NCBI GenBank assembly: GCA_945917985.1
Contig: CAMEIH010000022.1
Coordinates: 1-40,394 of the forward strand
DNA length: 40,394 bases
Direction: 5' to 3'
Source of the DNA: an uncultured Clostridium sp.
Lineage (GTDB): Bacteria > Bacillota > Clostridia > Lachnospirales > Lachnospiraceae
The notes beneath the pieces are model-generated. The model did not search any database. It worked only from the letters and a program-made list of their open reading frames with translations, and was not told the origin of the DNA. The position numbers were made by a program, and so were the translations under genes. Positions 17,402 to 25,714 of the stretch are shown one piece after another; positions within the stretch are counted from its first letter, which is position 1; every line of letters starts with the position of its first letter.

Positions 17402-17638
17402 CTACGCCAGTCTGTGATACTGAAAGCTGATCTGCTCTTTGCTGAGCATGGGAACATAACCAATCAGCTCATCCACCGACACCTCAAAATAGGAGGCAAG
17501 CAGCGGCAATATCTGAATATCCGGCAGCGTGGTTCCCGTCTCCCACTTGGAGACGGAGGTCTTAGTCACTTCCACAAACTCCGCCAATGCTTCCTGGGTA
17601 ATGCCCTTTTTCCTTCCCTCTTTATCCTGATTTTGCAT
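17402..17638 (-). pseudogene. truncated XRE-type regulator
   Basis: A 78-codon frame holds most of an HTH_XRE domain (KKGITQEALAEFVEVTKTSV, SKWETGTTLPDIQILPLLAS) and the YFEVSVDELIGY that ends it, then stops shortly after LSKEQISFQYHRLA. Relatives with this motif carry a much longer C-terminal part. The first helix is also disturbed: a KIRIKREGK-like sequence, expected before KGITQ, is found in the neighbouring frame, suggesting a frameshift. No good ribosome site precedes the ATG. A short functional protein cannot be excluded. Confidence 0.55.
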
Positions 17639-17645
17639 TTCATAA

Positions 17646-17666
17646 AAGTTGCATCATACGCAACTT
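17646..17666 (-). terminator. hairpin after CorA-like gene
   Basis: On the minus strand AAGTTGC-GTATGAT-GCAACTT is a perfect 7-bp stem four bases after the CorA-like stop, followed by TTATG. The U-run is short, so termination is probably weak; it could also be a bound dyad. Confidence 0.4.
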
Positions 17667-17669
17667 CTC

Positions 17670-18530
17670 TTAAAAAAACTTTTTCTTCTTAAAATACCTG
17701 ATCTCCAAAAGCACTATCAGGACTGCAATAATAATCACTGCAGGATATCCATATTTCCAATGCAATTCCGGCATAAACGAAAAATTCATCCCATACCAAC
17801 CTGTCAGGAGCGTGAGCGGAAGAAACAAAGTAGTGACAACCGTCAGGATACACATTATCTTATTTTGCTGTGCATCCTGCTGAGACTGATACAACTCACG
17901 AAGCTGAATAATATTTTCCCGAAGGAGCTGTACATGATTTTGCAGTCGTTCCATCCTAAGTGCATACCTATCCCACTGCTCGGCACTTTTGATCATTGAC
18001 ATGCTATCATGAGACTGGATCAATGCGCCGATTGCGGCCAGCTGCTCATAATAAGCATTAAACTCTGAAAGTTTCTGCCGCAACTTCGTGAGGGAAGCAA
18101 AAAAGTCGCCTGTGACGCCTTCTGTCAACTCCTCTTCCATTTTTTCCATTTCTTTTTCCAAATGAGACAGATAAAGAATATCATTTTCCGTCAGTTGTTC
18201 CAGCAGTTCCAAAAAAAGCTGCTCCGAAGTCTGCAGTTCCTGAAATCTGTCAATCTGTTTTTCTATCCATCTCTTTAAATCCCCCATGTCCTCAATCAGG
18301 ATAAGCTTCTCCTCGGTCAGATAAAACCCACAGGAGATTTGCGGTCCCCTCTGTTTGCTCTTCTGTGGAATGCGCAGGGTACCCAAAATGCAATTCCGAT
18401 ACACTTCTGCCTTGCAATACCGGATGGAGCCAAGACTGTGTAAAAGCTCCTTATAATGGTAAAAGCTTTCCTTCTTCTCACGTAATTCTTCTGACGGCAT
18501 AATTGTCAGAAAAGGCATATATTCTGTCAT
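17670..18530 (-). CDS. CorA-like divalent metal transporter
   Basis: A 286-residue protein with the CorA layout: a soluble N-terminal domain with long charged helices (about residues 100-220), then two C-terminal membrane spans. The first ends in the hallmark Y-G-M-N-F (LLTGWYGMNF), the selectivity motif of CorA-type Mg2+/Co2+ channels. The loop after it (SFMPELHWKYGYP) is acidic only at one position, and the C-terminus is basic (RYFKKKKFF), as expected for CorA. It is somewhat shorter than typical members (about 310-350). The ATG follows AAAAAGGAG located inside the end of a hydrolase remnant. Confidence 0.88.
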   Translation of the reverse strand: MTEYMPFLTIMPSEELREKKESFYHYKELLHSLGSIRYCKAEVYRNCILGTLRIPQKSKQRGPQISCGFYLTEEKLILIEDMGDLKRWIEKQIDRFQELQTSEQLFLELLEQLTENDILYLSHLEKEMEKMEEELTEGVTGDFFASLTKLRQKLSEFNAYYEQLAAIGALIQSHDSMSMIKSAEQWDRYALRMERLQNHVQLLRENIIQLRELYQSQQDAQQNKIMCILTVVTTLFLPLTLLTGWYGMNFSFMPELHWKYGYPAVIIIAVLIVLLEIRYFKKKKFF

Positions 18531-18701
18531 TTACATACACTCCTTTTTATCATTCGATGAGAGGTTCCTGTCAAAGAATTCCATTACGCCTGTTCGATAG
18601 GTCTCATAATCTGTCAGTGCACTATTTGCATGGTCCGCTCCCTCAATCCATACTCTCTCTTTTTTTGCCACACAGTTTTCGCAAAGTATGTTTATTGGAT
18701 T
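18531..18701 (-). pseudogene. C-terminal remnant of an alpha/beta hydrolase
   Basis: A 56-codon open stretch without start codon reads NPINILCENCVAKKERVWIE then GADHANSALTDYETYRTGVM and EFFDRNL, ending TAA at 18531. The GADHANS and DYETYR pattern matches the end of alpha/beta hydrolases, where the histidine is the catalytic residue. The catalytic Ser and Asp parts are absent. A stop precedes the fragment and the upstream DNA does not continue the fold. Its last bases carry the ribosome site used by the CorA-like gene. Confidence 0.65.
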
Positions 18702-18939
18702 TTATTTCCTGAAAGATCAATTCCTGTCTGTATTTCTCTTTAAAATCATCCATTATAATTTCCTTACTCTGTAATTCTATTTTATACCAATCACGCATTA
18801 GCATTTTGCACAAAAAATATTTTATTTTTTCAGAAAATATATACAAAAAAAATTCTTGCACATTCTCCAAAAAAGAGTTAAAACATAATCAACTTCAAAC
18901 GTTAGTAATGCATTGAAAGGGACACATCACCAAAAGAAA

Positions 18940-19186
18940 CTTGATTACAGAGAGCCGTCATATGGTGAAAAACGGTAGAAAGTCTTTTATGTGACATCAC
19001 CCCGGAGCATCCTTCTGAACACAGTAATGCCAGTAGGCAGGGACGTTTTCTCCACGTTACAGGAGAGACTGTTATCAAAGAGAGATGACAGTACTGAGAG
19101 GCTGCAGGTTTTGCAGCAACCAAGGTGGTACCACGGAAAATTCCGCCCTTGCAATTCTTCGGGATTGCAGGGGCGTTTTTTAATAC
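18940..19186 (+). ncRNA. T-box riboswitch (probable isoleucine specifier)
   Basis: Stem I is closed by ATTAC (18944-18948) and GTAAT (19024-19028) and contains the conserved AGAGAG near its base. The specifier region reads GUGAC-AUC-ACCCCGGAGC; by alignment with the usual T-box pattern the codon is AUC at 18996-18998 (Ile), which is an inference. The T-box sequence AAGGTGGTACCACGG lies at 19122-19136. A strong terminator follows at 19144-19181: a long stem capped by a C(UUCG)G tetraloop and a run of U. Uncharged tRNA should pair with the T-box and allow readthrough into the CstA-like gene. Confidence 0.92.
19144..19181 (+). terminator. T-box-controlled intrinsic terminator
   Basis: CGCCCTTGCAATTC pairs with GGATTGCAGGGGCG across a TTCG loop: a 14-bp stem with two G-U pairs, followed by TTTTTT. 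Its 5' part adjoins the T-box sequence, so the antiterminator and this terminator exclude each other. Confidence 0.9.
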
Positions 19187-19218
19187 ATATTTTTACAAAA
19201 AGAAAGGAAGGAAAAACA

Positions 19219-20913
19219 ATGAGTGGAATCTTAATGATGGTAATCGCCATTGTTGTACTTGGAGGAGCCTATCTTCTGTACGGACATTACCTTCAAAACA
19301 AATGGGGAATTGACCCCAATGCCAAAACTCCGGCTTATGAATTGGAAGACGGAGTCGACTATGTACCTGCCGATACCAATGTGGTATTCGGTCATCAATT
19401 TGCATCAATCGCAGGAGCAGGCCCTATTAACGGACCAATTCAGGCAGCCATTTTCGGCTGGCTTCCGGTTCTGTTATGGATCCTGATCGGCGGTGTGTTC
19501 TTTGGCGCCGTTCAGGACTATGCCGCAATGTATGCCTCCGTGAAAAATAAAGGACGTACCATTGGTTATATCATCGAAGAATATATCGGCAAATTAGGGA
19601 AAAAATTGTTCCTTTTATTCTGCTGGCTGTTCTGTATTCTGGTCGTTGCCGCATTTGCAGATGTAGTAGCAGGAACCTTTAATGGTTTTAGCACCGATGA
19701 AGCCGGTGTGGTTTCCACTATAGCCGCAAACGGTGCCGTAGCAACCACTTCAATGTTATTTATTTTGGAAGCTGTCTGTTTAGGGCTTATTCTAAAATAC
19801 GGAAAGCTGAACAAATGGGTCAATACCGGTATTGCAATCGTTATGTTGGTTGCTGCTGTTGCTCTTGGTCTTAAATTCCCGATTTATCTGGAACGAAGCA
19901 CTTGGCACCTGATTATTTTTGCCTATATCATGATTGCCTGCGTGGTTCCTGTCTGGGCATTGCTGCAGCCTCGTGACTATCTGAACAGTTATCTTTTGAT
20001 TTTTATGATTGTAGGTGCAGTGATTGGTGTGCTTGTCGCAAACCCCTCCTGTAATCTGGAGGCTTTTACCGGCTTTACCGTTGACGGTCAGTATCTGTTT
20101 CCAATTTTGTTTGTGACTATTGCCTGCGGAGCCGTTTCCGGATTCCATTCCCTGGTATCCTCAGGTACTGCTTCAAAGCAGGTTAAAAATGAAAAAAGCA
20201 TGCTGCCAGTTTCCTTCGGTGCCATGCTGATGGAAAGTATGCTGGCTGTTATCGCTCTGATTGCGGTTGCTTCCTTTGGAAAAGGAGAAGCTGCCGCCCA
20301 GGGTCTTACCACACAGCCCCAAATCTTTGCCGGAGCAATCGCAAACTTTTTGTCTGTCATAGGCCTGCCCCATGAGTTGGTATTTACTCTTATCAATCTG
20401 GCGGTTTCTGCATTTGCACTTACCTCCCTAGACTCTGTAGCCCGTGTAGGCCGTCTTTCCTTCCAGGAGTTCTTCATGGATGATGATGTCGATGAAGAAA
20501 ATATGAGTCCTGTTTTAAAGGTAGTAACTAACAAATACTTTGCAACAGCCATCACACTGGTGCTTGCATATTTGCTTGCAAAGGTCGGCTATGCCGAGAT
20601 ATGGCCTCTGTTTGGTTCCGCAAACCAGTTGCTATCGGTACTTGCTCTGGTTGCCTGTGCCGTATTCTTAAAAAAGACAAAACGTCAGGGCTGTATGCTC
20701 TGGATTCCCATGGCATTTATGATGGCTGTTACTTTCACAGCTTTGTCCATGACAATCATAAAATTGGCTAAAGCTTTTGCCACTACCGGCTTAAGCCTTG
20801 GAAATACTTTGCAGCTCATATTCGCTGTGCTTCTTCTCATCCTTGGCGTCCTTGTAGCAGTACAGGGAATCAGGAAGCTTTTAGTGAAATCAGACACAAA
20901 ACAGCAGAATTAA
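19219..20913 (+). CDS. cstA: CstA-family transporter
   Basis: A 564-residue integral membrane protein of the carbon-starvation CstA family, with about fifteen spans. The signatures FGHQFASIAGAGPINGPIQA and GGVFFGAVQDYAAMYASVKN near the N-terminus and a late SANQLLSVLALVA segment are diagnostic. Members import peptides or pyruvate (family knowledge). The start is the ATG at 19219 after AAGGAAGG; an open frame reaching further upstream runs through the T-box and is not coding. It is shorter than E. coli CstA (about 700 residues), as in many Gram-positives. Control by a T-box ties it to amino-acid shortage, so uptake of peptides or amino acids is the likelier role. Confidence 0.92.
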   Translation: MSGILMMVIAIVVLGGAYLLYGHYLQNKWGIDPNAKTPAYELEDGVDYVPADTNVVFGHQFASIAGAGPINGPIQAAIFGWLPVLLWILIGGVFFGAVQDYAAMYASVKNKGRTIGYIIEEYIGKLGKKLFLLFCWLFCILVVAAFADVVAGTFNGFSTDEAGVVSTIAANGAVATTSMLFILEAVCLGLILKYGKLNKWVNTGIAIVMLVAAVALGLKFPIYLERSTWHLIIFAYIMIACVVPVWALLQPRDYLNSYLLIFMIVGAVIGVLVANPSCNLEAFTGFTVDGQYLFPILFVTIACGAVSGFHSLVSSGTASKQVKNEKSMLPVSFGAMLMESMLAVIALIAVASFGKGEAAAQGLTTQPQIFAGAIANFLSVIGLPHELVFTLINLAVSAFALTSLDSVARVGRLSFQEFFMDDDVDEENMSPVLKVVTNKYFATAITLVLAYLLAKVGYAEIWPLFGSANQLLSVLALVACAVFLKKTKRQGCMLWIPMAFMMAVTFTALSMTIIKLAKAFATTGLSLGNTLQLIFAVLLLILGVLVAVQGIRKLLVKSDTKQQN

Positions 20914-20940
20914 TTACATTTTGAAAGATTTTTAAATTAA

Positions 20941-20970
20941 TGTACCCTGTCAGCCATCTGACAGGGTACA
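20941..20970 (+). terminator. strong hairpin after cstA
   Basis: TGTACCCTGTCAG-CCAT-CTGACAGGGTACA is a perfect 13-bp stem 28 bases after the cstA stop. It is followed by TATATTATAAAA rather than a clean U-run. Probably a terminator, possibly also serving the convergent gene on the other strand. Confidence 0.6.
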
Positions 20971-21040
20971 TATATTATAAAATATCTTCTATAAACTGTT
21001 TCAGCTTTTTAACTCTTTTTTTGTTACAAGTCAAATTTTG

Positions 21041-21682
21041 TCATTTGTAATTTATTTTCTTTATTGGATGTCTTATCACTGTTTTTAACCGTTCTGCAGC
21101 AACCTTTCTCGCATCACTTAAATAGATTTCATGATGAAGCCGTTTCTCCGTAATATCCAGCTCATACCCTGACTCTGCCATGAAATCATGCATCAGGCTG
21201 ATCGTTTCAGGCTCATCATCGTAAAGGCCGATATGCATGCACTGTACACATAACCCTTCATCATATGTAAGAAATTCCACTTTGGAAAAATCCTGTTTCT
21301 TTTTTCGCGTTGCTTCCTCTATAGCCCAGTTAAAATCTTCTTTTGTCACAAAATCGGGAAGTCTGATGACAGAAATAAACCGGAAATCCTCCTTGTGGGA
21401 ATAATCGATTCCCTCAGTATCGTCCTGCCACCAAAACCCCTCCAGAGGCGGAACCACATAATCAAAGTATCCTTCTATCTGATGACTTCCCATTTTGCTC
21501 ATTTTAATGGTAAAAGCAATCGCATAAAGTAATCCGATGGATTCCTTATACTCGCTGCCATCCGCATTCGGATCTCCCTTGCCGCGGACTGCAAGATAAT
21601 TCATTGGCGGCACTTCCACGATACCCGGTTTATTCTTCGGCATATAAAATTCTTTGTACTCTTTTTTATAATCAAATGCCAT
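21041..21682 (-). CDS. GyrI-like small-molecule-binding domain protein
   Basis: A 213-residue protein of the GyrI-like (SHV/AraC effector-binding) superfamily. It starts with KKEYKEFYMPKNKPGIVEVP and then MNYLAVRGKGDPN, the usual first strand and loop. Later YFDYVVPPLEGFWW and LPDFVTKEDFNWA match the two-repeat SHS2 architecture of clostridial members, and HHEIYLSDARKVAAERLKTV is the typical end (family knowledge). Such proteins bind or hydrolyse small toxic organics. It follows the MmcQ-DUF3795 gene by six bases, so the pair should be co-transcribed. Confidence 0.85.
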   Translation of the reverse strand: MAFDYKKEYKEFYMPKNKPGIVEVPPMNYLAVRGKGDPNADGSEYKESIGLLYAIAFTIKMSKMGSHQIEGYFDYVVPPLEGFWWQDDTEGIDYSHKEDFRFISVIRLPDFVTKEDFNWAIEEATRKKKQDFSKVEFLTYDEGLCVQCMHIGLYDDEPETISLMHDFMAESGYELDITEKRLHHEIYLSDARKVAAERLKTVIRHPIKKINYK

Positions 21683-21688
21683 TTTCTC

Positions 21689-22339
21689 TTATTTCCTTTC
21701 TAATCTGGCTACACGTTCCTGTATATTTTTTTCAAATTCTTCATCGGAAAAAGCCGGATCCTTTGTCTTTCTCCAAATATCGCAGGGAACACAATTACAC
21801 TCTCCGCATCCTTTATATTTATTCCGGTTGACAGAACATTCATAAATCGGACATGCCTGTCCTTCCGGTGCATGAAATACCTTTCCCAGGCTTTCATTAC
21901 ATCCCTTGCACATCATTCCGTAACATCCACACTTTTTACAATCCGTTCCGCAACAGCTTAATGTTTCAGTCAAAGTTACATTCTCTAATATCTCCTTCTG
22001 TTTTTTCTTGCTGAAACCTGAAAGAACCAGTTGATATGACTTGTCCAGCAAATCCTTTAGAAGCTCATCCGGCACCACGCCTTCCGGTTTAATGGAATTC
22101 CAGTGTATTTTGTTCATGTAATAGCCGGGAATGATATCCTCATACTGCTGCCGCAGGAAATCTCCTTCCAGCGGATCAAGCTTCAACGTAATATAATACG
22201 GCTTATCGTCACCACCCAGGCAGATTGCTGTGAACATTTTCCCACCGATCTGATAGCGTATCCAGTTCCAGTCCTTTTGCAAATCCTTGGTTACACCCGG
22301 CTTGTTCATCAAAAAATCATCCAGCCACTCATATCTCAT
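21689..22339 (-). CDS. MmcQ/YjbR-like protein fused to cysteine-rich DUF3795
   Basis: A 216-residue two-domain protein. Residues about 1-115 resemble the MmcQ/YjbR fold (WNWIRYQIGGKMFTAICLGG, then KPYYITLKLDP and GYYMNKIHWNSI). Residues about 120-200 form a cysteine-rich DUF3795-like domain with CCGTDCKKCGCYGMMCKGC, then CPIYEC and GCGECNCVPC; at least 15 cysteines suggest zinc or Fe-S binding. The two domains usually occur as separate proteins. The ATG follows GAGGAGG. Function unknown; the partner GyrI-like protein hints at small-molecule stress. Confidence 0.82.
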   Translation of the reverse strand: MRYEWLDDFLMNKPGVTKDLQKDWNWIRYQIGGKMFTAICLGGDDKPYYITLKLDPLEGDFLRQQYEDIIPGYYMNKIHWNSIKPEGVVPDELLKDLLDKSYQLVLSGFSKKKQKEILENVTLTETLSCCGTDCKKCGCYGMMCKGCNESLGKVFHAPEGQACPIYECSVNRNKYKGCGECNCVPCDIWRKTKDPAFSDEEFEKNIQERVARLERK

Positions 22340-22369
22340 AAGTAATTCCTCCTCATACGTTCAATTACT

Positions 22370-22945
22370 TTAATCAGGTATTCCTTTCGATTGTTTGAAA
22401 TCTGCCAGAATCGATTCCCAGATTATTTTTGCGGCAAATTCAGAGCCGTATACCGATGCATGGGCACCGTCCTCATAGTACATCTCCTGATCCGGTCTGC
22501 TTCGCACCTCACTCCACCAGTTCTGTCCCACCGGTGCCAGAACCGCACCGATTTCCCCGGCAATATTTTCATGTACCCTGTTCATGTGATCCTGCTCAAG
22601 TTCCTCATCCTTCTTCGCCCAGGTGGCATAGATCACAGGAACACTTCCCGCTTCCCGGACCCACTGATTTAAAGTGTGAACTGCTTCATAAAACTTTTCC
22701 TCGGGAGCAAAAGGATGAGAATGCTCCTGAAGCACCACATAATCATACTTTCCGTATTTTATATTAAATTGCACATCAGGTTCCTTAACGTGCTGGGCAA
22801 GAAACCAGCCACCATGGGCAATCATGGTCACCTCACAGGCAAATCCGTCTTTTCCTGCCAGGTTCGCCACCATTGCCGGCATATCATGAAAATAAGTATG
22901 GCTGTTGCCTATAAATAGAATTCTAAGATGCTTTTGTGCCTTCAC
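22370..22945 (-). CDS. SGNH/GDSL-type hydrolase
   Basis: A 191-residue SGNH hydrolase, probably a cytoplasmic esterase. Block I is RILFIGNSHTYFHD with the nucleophile Ser15, block III is KYDYVVLQEHSHPF, and the C-terminal Asp/His pair is in YYEDGAHASVYG. No signal peptide. I use the GTG at 22945, seven bases after GGGAGG. A frame from GTG at 22969 has no ribosome site and would overlap the upstream gene. It follows the GNAT gene by 20 bases. Confidence 0.85.
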   Translation of the reverse strand: MKAQKHLRILFIGNSHTYFHDMPAMVANLAGKDGFACEVTMIAHGGWFLAQHVKEPDVQFNIKYGKYDYVVLQEHSHPFAPEEKFYEAVHTLNQWVREAGSVPVIYATWAKKDEELEQDHMNRVHENIAGEIGAVLAPVGQNWWSEVRSRPDQEMYYEDGAHASVYGSEFAAKIIWESILADFKQSKGIPD

Positions 22946-22965
22946 ATCCGTTCCTCCCTGTACAT

Positions 22966-23490
22966 TCACTTTCTTAAGGCATTCAGTGTGCAGCTCATCT
23001 CATACCACTGTTCTCCGCCCCAGACCGAGCCTGAAATTCCGTCATTTTGAAATCCCATCTTTTCATACATTTCAACCTTGGATTCCAGACAGGTTAAAAT
23101 CACCTTGCTCCTGCCTTTTTCCTTTTCTCTTGCAAGATACCGGGACACGATCTCCCTTGCAAGTCCCTGTCCGCGATATTCCGGCAGTACATCAAGACCA
23201 AGCACCATCAGATTTTTTCCCGCCGGATCATATAGCCCGGCATTGGTAAAAAATTCATCCCTGAGAGAAACCTCATGGGTAGAAAGACCATTCATAAATC
23301 CTGCCATTTTTCCGGTCTCTGTATCTATCGCAACCAGAAACAGCTCAGGCGCCGTCGCAACCCTTTCCTTCATCATGGTTTCGGAACACGCCTCATTGGG
23401 CGGAAAACATATTTTCTCAATCCGTGCAGCCTGGTCGGCCTCCTCCGGAAGAATATTTCTGAATAAAAAACGTTCTTTCAGATTATCCAT
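22966..23490 (-). CDS. GNAT-family N-acetyltransferase
   Basis: A 174-residue acetyltransferase. The start FRNILPEEADQAARIEKICFPPNEACS resembles the AANAT-like subgroup. The acetyl-CoA-binding motif A is LMVLGLDVLPEYRGQGLAREIV (R-G-Q-G-L-A), followed by LTCLESKVEMYEKMGF, the motif B segment. Acceptor unknown (amines or protein N-termini are typical). Ribosome site AAAGGAG precedes the ATG. Probably co-transcribed with the SGNH hydrolase. Confidence 0.88.
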   Translation of the reverse strand: MDNLKERFLFRNILPEEADQAARIEKICFPPNEACSETMMKERVATAPELFLVAIDTETGKMAGFMNGLSTHEVSLRDEFFTNAGLYDPAGKNLMVLGLDVLPEYRGQGLAREIVSRYLAREKEKGRSKVILTCLESKVEMYEKMGFQNDGISGSVWGGEQWYEMSCTLNALRK

Positions 23491-23565
23491 CTTTCCGTGC
23501 TCCTTTTTCTCTTTATCGGTAACATCATCATTTCCGGATGAGATGCCAAATATTACATCAGTGCC

Positions 23566-25107
23566 TCAGTGCTTTTCTGCCCGTTCATCCCAGAATGTGC
23601 AGTCGTCTCTTCCGATCACTTCAGATGTAAATGGAGTTCCGTCATTCTTCTTATAATGCTTTGTTGCGCGGTAAACATATTTCGATCCGACATAAACAAT
23701 GGGAACATTGAAAAATACGATCAGAATATTTCCCAGATCCGAAAAGGCCCAGAGATTGCCAAGTTCCAGACCTGCAATATTACAAAGAATACCAAATGCC
23801 GCCACAAAAAGTCCGATTCCTCTGACCACATTGATAAATCTCCTGTCCTTGCGGATTCGGTTTGCCGCAATCTCCGAAAAGCTGATCATTCCAAGGAGAC
23901 AGGTGTAGGCAAACATGCTGAAGCACAAAGTAACCAGAAAAGTCATGATCGCATTTGCTGCCGTTCCCGGCGTCAACTGCGCAATGGATTCCGTAAACTT
24001 GGGAAGCTTATCAAGTGCTGCCCAGGCTTCCCCGTTCGGTCCATCCCAGCAATGCGCCATAATCACCACAAAACCGGAAAGTGTACAGATCACGATGGTA
24101 TCCAGGAACACGCCGATGGAAGACAGCATACCCTGTTCACAGGGATGCTCAGCATCTGCTGCCGCAGCTGACATGGTGATGGTTCCCTGTCCGGCTTCAT
24201 TCGACATCAGCCCTCTCTTCACGCCCTGTGCAAGCACCGTACCAAATACTCCTCCAAAGAATGCTTCCGGCTTAAATGCCCCTGCAAATACTGTCTTGAA
24301 CAAATAAGGAATCGCTTTCACATTCAGCACGATCAGAATAAATACTGTCACTATGTAGAGCACTGCCATGACCGGAACCATCTTATCCGTCCATTTGGTC
24401 ACCTTCTTAATTCCACCAAAGGCAATAACTGCTGTGATCAGCACAATGGCAGCACCAACAACATAGTAAAAAGCAGAATCTGTTGGAATGGTTACTCCAC
24501 TCACGATCTCTGCCATTCTGCCAATGGAGGATACCACGTTAAATCCTTGCGCCGGCAGACAGCAGAGTGCGTAAAGAATATAAAGCAGCGAAAGGAACAC
24601 ACCGATCCAAACTTTATTTCCCAAAAGCTTCCTTCCATAAAAAGGAAGACCTCCCACGAACTCATCGTCCTTCTTCTCTTTAAAAATCTGAGCCAGCACA
24701 CCTTCCATATAAGCTACCGCCATACCAAAAAAGGCGGAAACCCACATCCAGAAAAGCGCGCCCGGACCACCCACTGCAATGGCACCTGTCACACCGATGA
24801 TATTTCCCGGCCCCACACGCATCGCCGAGCTTAGCAGGAATGCGGCAAGGGGTGAGATTCCGGTTTCTATTTTTCTTTTTTCCAACATGACCTGAATTCC
24901 CTTTTTGAAATGAGTCACCTGGATGAATCCCAGCCGAAAGCTGAAGAAAATTCCGGAACCCAGAAGCAAAATAATGGCAAATGAAAAATTACCCAATACC
25001 GGAATGGATGAATACCACTCAAAATTTGTCGGGAAATCCCAAAGAAAATCGGACAAAGGACCGACAAAGGAAAAAATACCGTTAATGGATTCAAAAATGT
25101 GCTGCAT
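23566..25107 (-). CDS. AGCS-family sodium:alanine/glycine symporter
   Basis: A 513-residue membrane transporter of the alanine or glycine:cation symporter family. Signatures include AFLLSSAMRVGPGNIIGVTGA and IAVGGPGALFWMWVSAFFGM, GVKRGLMSNEAGQGT and TPGTAANAIMTFLVTLCFSM. About eleven spans. It likely imports alanine, glycine or serine with sodium (family knowledge). The ATG follows GAGGAGGG; a TATGAT about 30 bases upstream on this strand may be its -10. Slightly longer than average because of a hydrophilic C-terminal tail. Confidence 0.92.
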   Translation of the reverse strand: MQHIFESINGIFSFVGPLSDFLWDFPTNFEWYSSIPVLGNFSFAIILLLGSGIFFSFRLGFIQVTHFKKGIQVMLEKRKIETGISPLAAFLLSSAMRVGPGNIIGVTGAIAVGGPGALFWMWVSAFFGMAVAYMEGVLAQIFKEKKDDEFVGGLPFYGRKLLGNKVWIGVFLSLLYILYALCCLPAQGFNVVSSIGRMAEIVSGVTIPTDSAFYYVVGAAIVLITAVIAFGGIKKVTKWTDKMVPVMAVLYIVTVFILIVLNVKAIPYLFKTVFAGAFKPEAFFGGVFGTVLAQGVKRGLMSNEAGQGTITMSAAAADAEHPCEQGMLSSIGVFLDTIVICTLSGFVVIMAHCWDGPNGEAWAALDKLPKFTESIAQLTPGTAANAIMTFLVTLCFSMFAYTCLLGMISFSEIAANRIRKDRRFINVVRGIGLFVAAFGILCNIAGLELGNLWAFSDLGNILIVFFNVPIVYVGSKYVYRATKHYKKNDGTPFTSEVIGRDDCTFWDERAEKH

Positions 25108-25226
25108 ACAGTTACCCTCCTCATTTTCTTTTCATTTTATCATATATAACCATACTGTACTACGGAATTATCTGCATACCGGCTATGATACATAATATTA
25201 CTCTCCTTTTCATTGAATTCTCCTTT

Positions 25227-25700
25227 TCACATTATTTTTCTCCATTCCTCCGTAAGCTTCTTAAGACTCCACGCCGCATTGGCAGGACTTGTCGAAGGAA
25301 GGCATATTGCCTTACGTTTAATTTTCGGGAAGACATATTTTTGATACAACTGCTCCGCCTTTTTCCCATTCACATAAATCTGCTTAATATCGGCTTCTTC
25401 CAAAATCAGGCCGAGATCATTTGGTATCATATTTTTAATACTGCTGTCCGAGGAACCCTCAATGTCACAGGACCTGATCACATCCCACACGGCAATATGG
25501 TTTTCAAGTAAAAAAACTTTTTTCTCCTCAATAGTAACAGGCACTTCACATTCGCATATAGCGGCCAGCACCTTCCAGAACCGATTCTGCGGATGTCCAT
25601 AGAAAAAACCCGCTTCCCGGGATTTTACCGAAGGAAAGCTGCCGAGAATCAGTATTTTTGAATTTTTATCATAAACAGGCTCGATTGGGTGCTGTATCAT
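25227..25700 (-). CDS. DNA-deoxyinosine glycosylase (UDG superfamily family 6)
   Basis: A 157-residue uracil-DNA-glycosylase-superfamily protein. The N-terminal KILILGSFPSVKSREAGFFYGHPQNRFWKVL is the family-6 hypoxanthine-DNA glycosylase signature (GSFPS and YGHPQNRFW), and the C-terminal LPSTSPANAAWS is the leucine-loop motif. It removes hypoxanthine from deaminated adenine (family knowledge). The start ATG has AGGAGGG ahead and lies 14 bases after the macro-domain gene, so it is the last gene of a same-strand cluster with nucleotide or DNA-damage functions. Confidence 0.9.
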   Translation of the reverse strand: MIQHPIEPVYDKNSKILILGSFPSVKSREAGFFYGHPQNRFWKVLAAICECEVPVTIEEKKVFLLENHIAVWDVIRSCDIEGSSDSSIKNMIPNDLGLILEEADIKQIYVNGKKAEQLYQKYVFPKIKRKAICLPSTSPANAAWSLKKLTEEWRKIM

Positions 25701-25714
25701 GGTTGCCCTCCTAT

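Noticed and set aside
18643-18870. 75-codon minus-strand frame upstream of the hydrolase remnant
   Set aside because: No ribosome site, AT-rich composition and no family resemblance; it overlaps the hydrolase tail in another frame.
18991-19218. Open frame extending the CstA-like protein by 76 residues at its N-terminus
   Set aside because: This stretch is the T-box riboswitch with its terminator; the real ATG at 19219 has a good ribosome site and a normal first membrane span.
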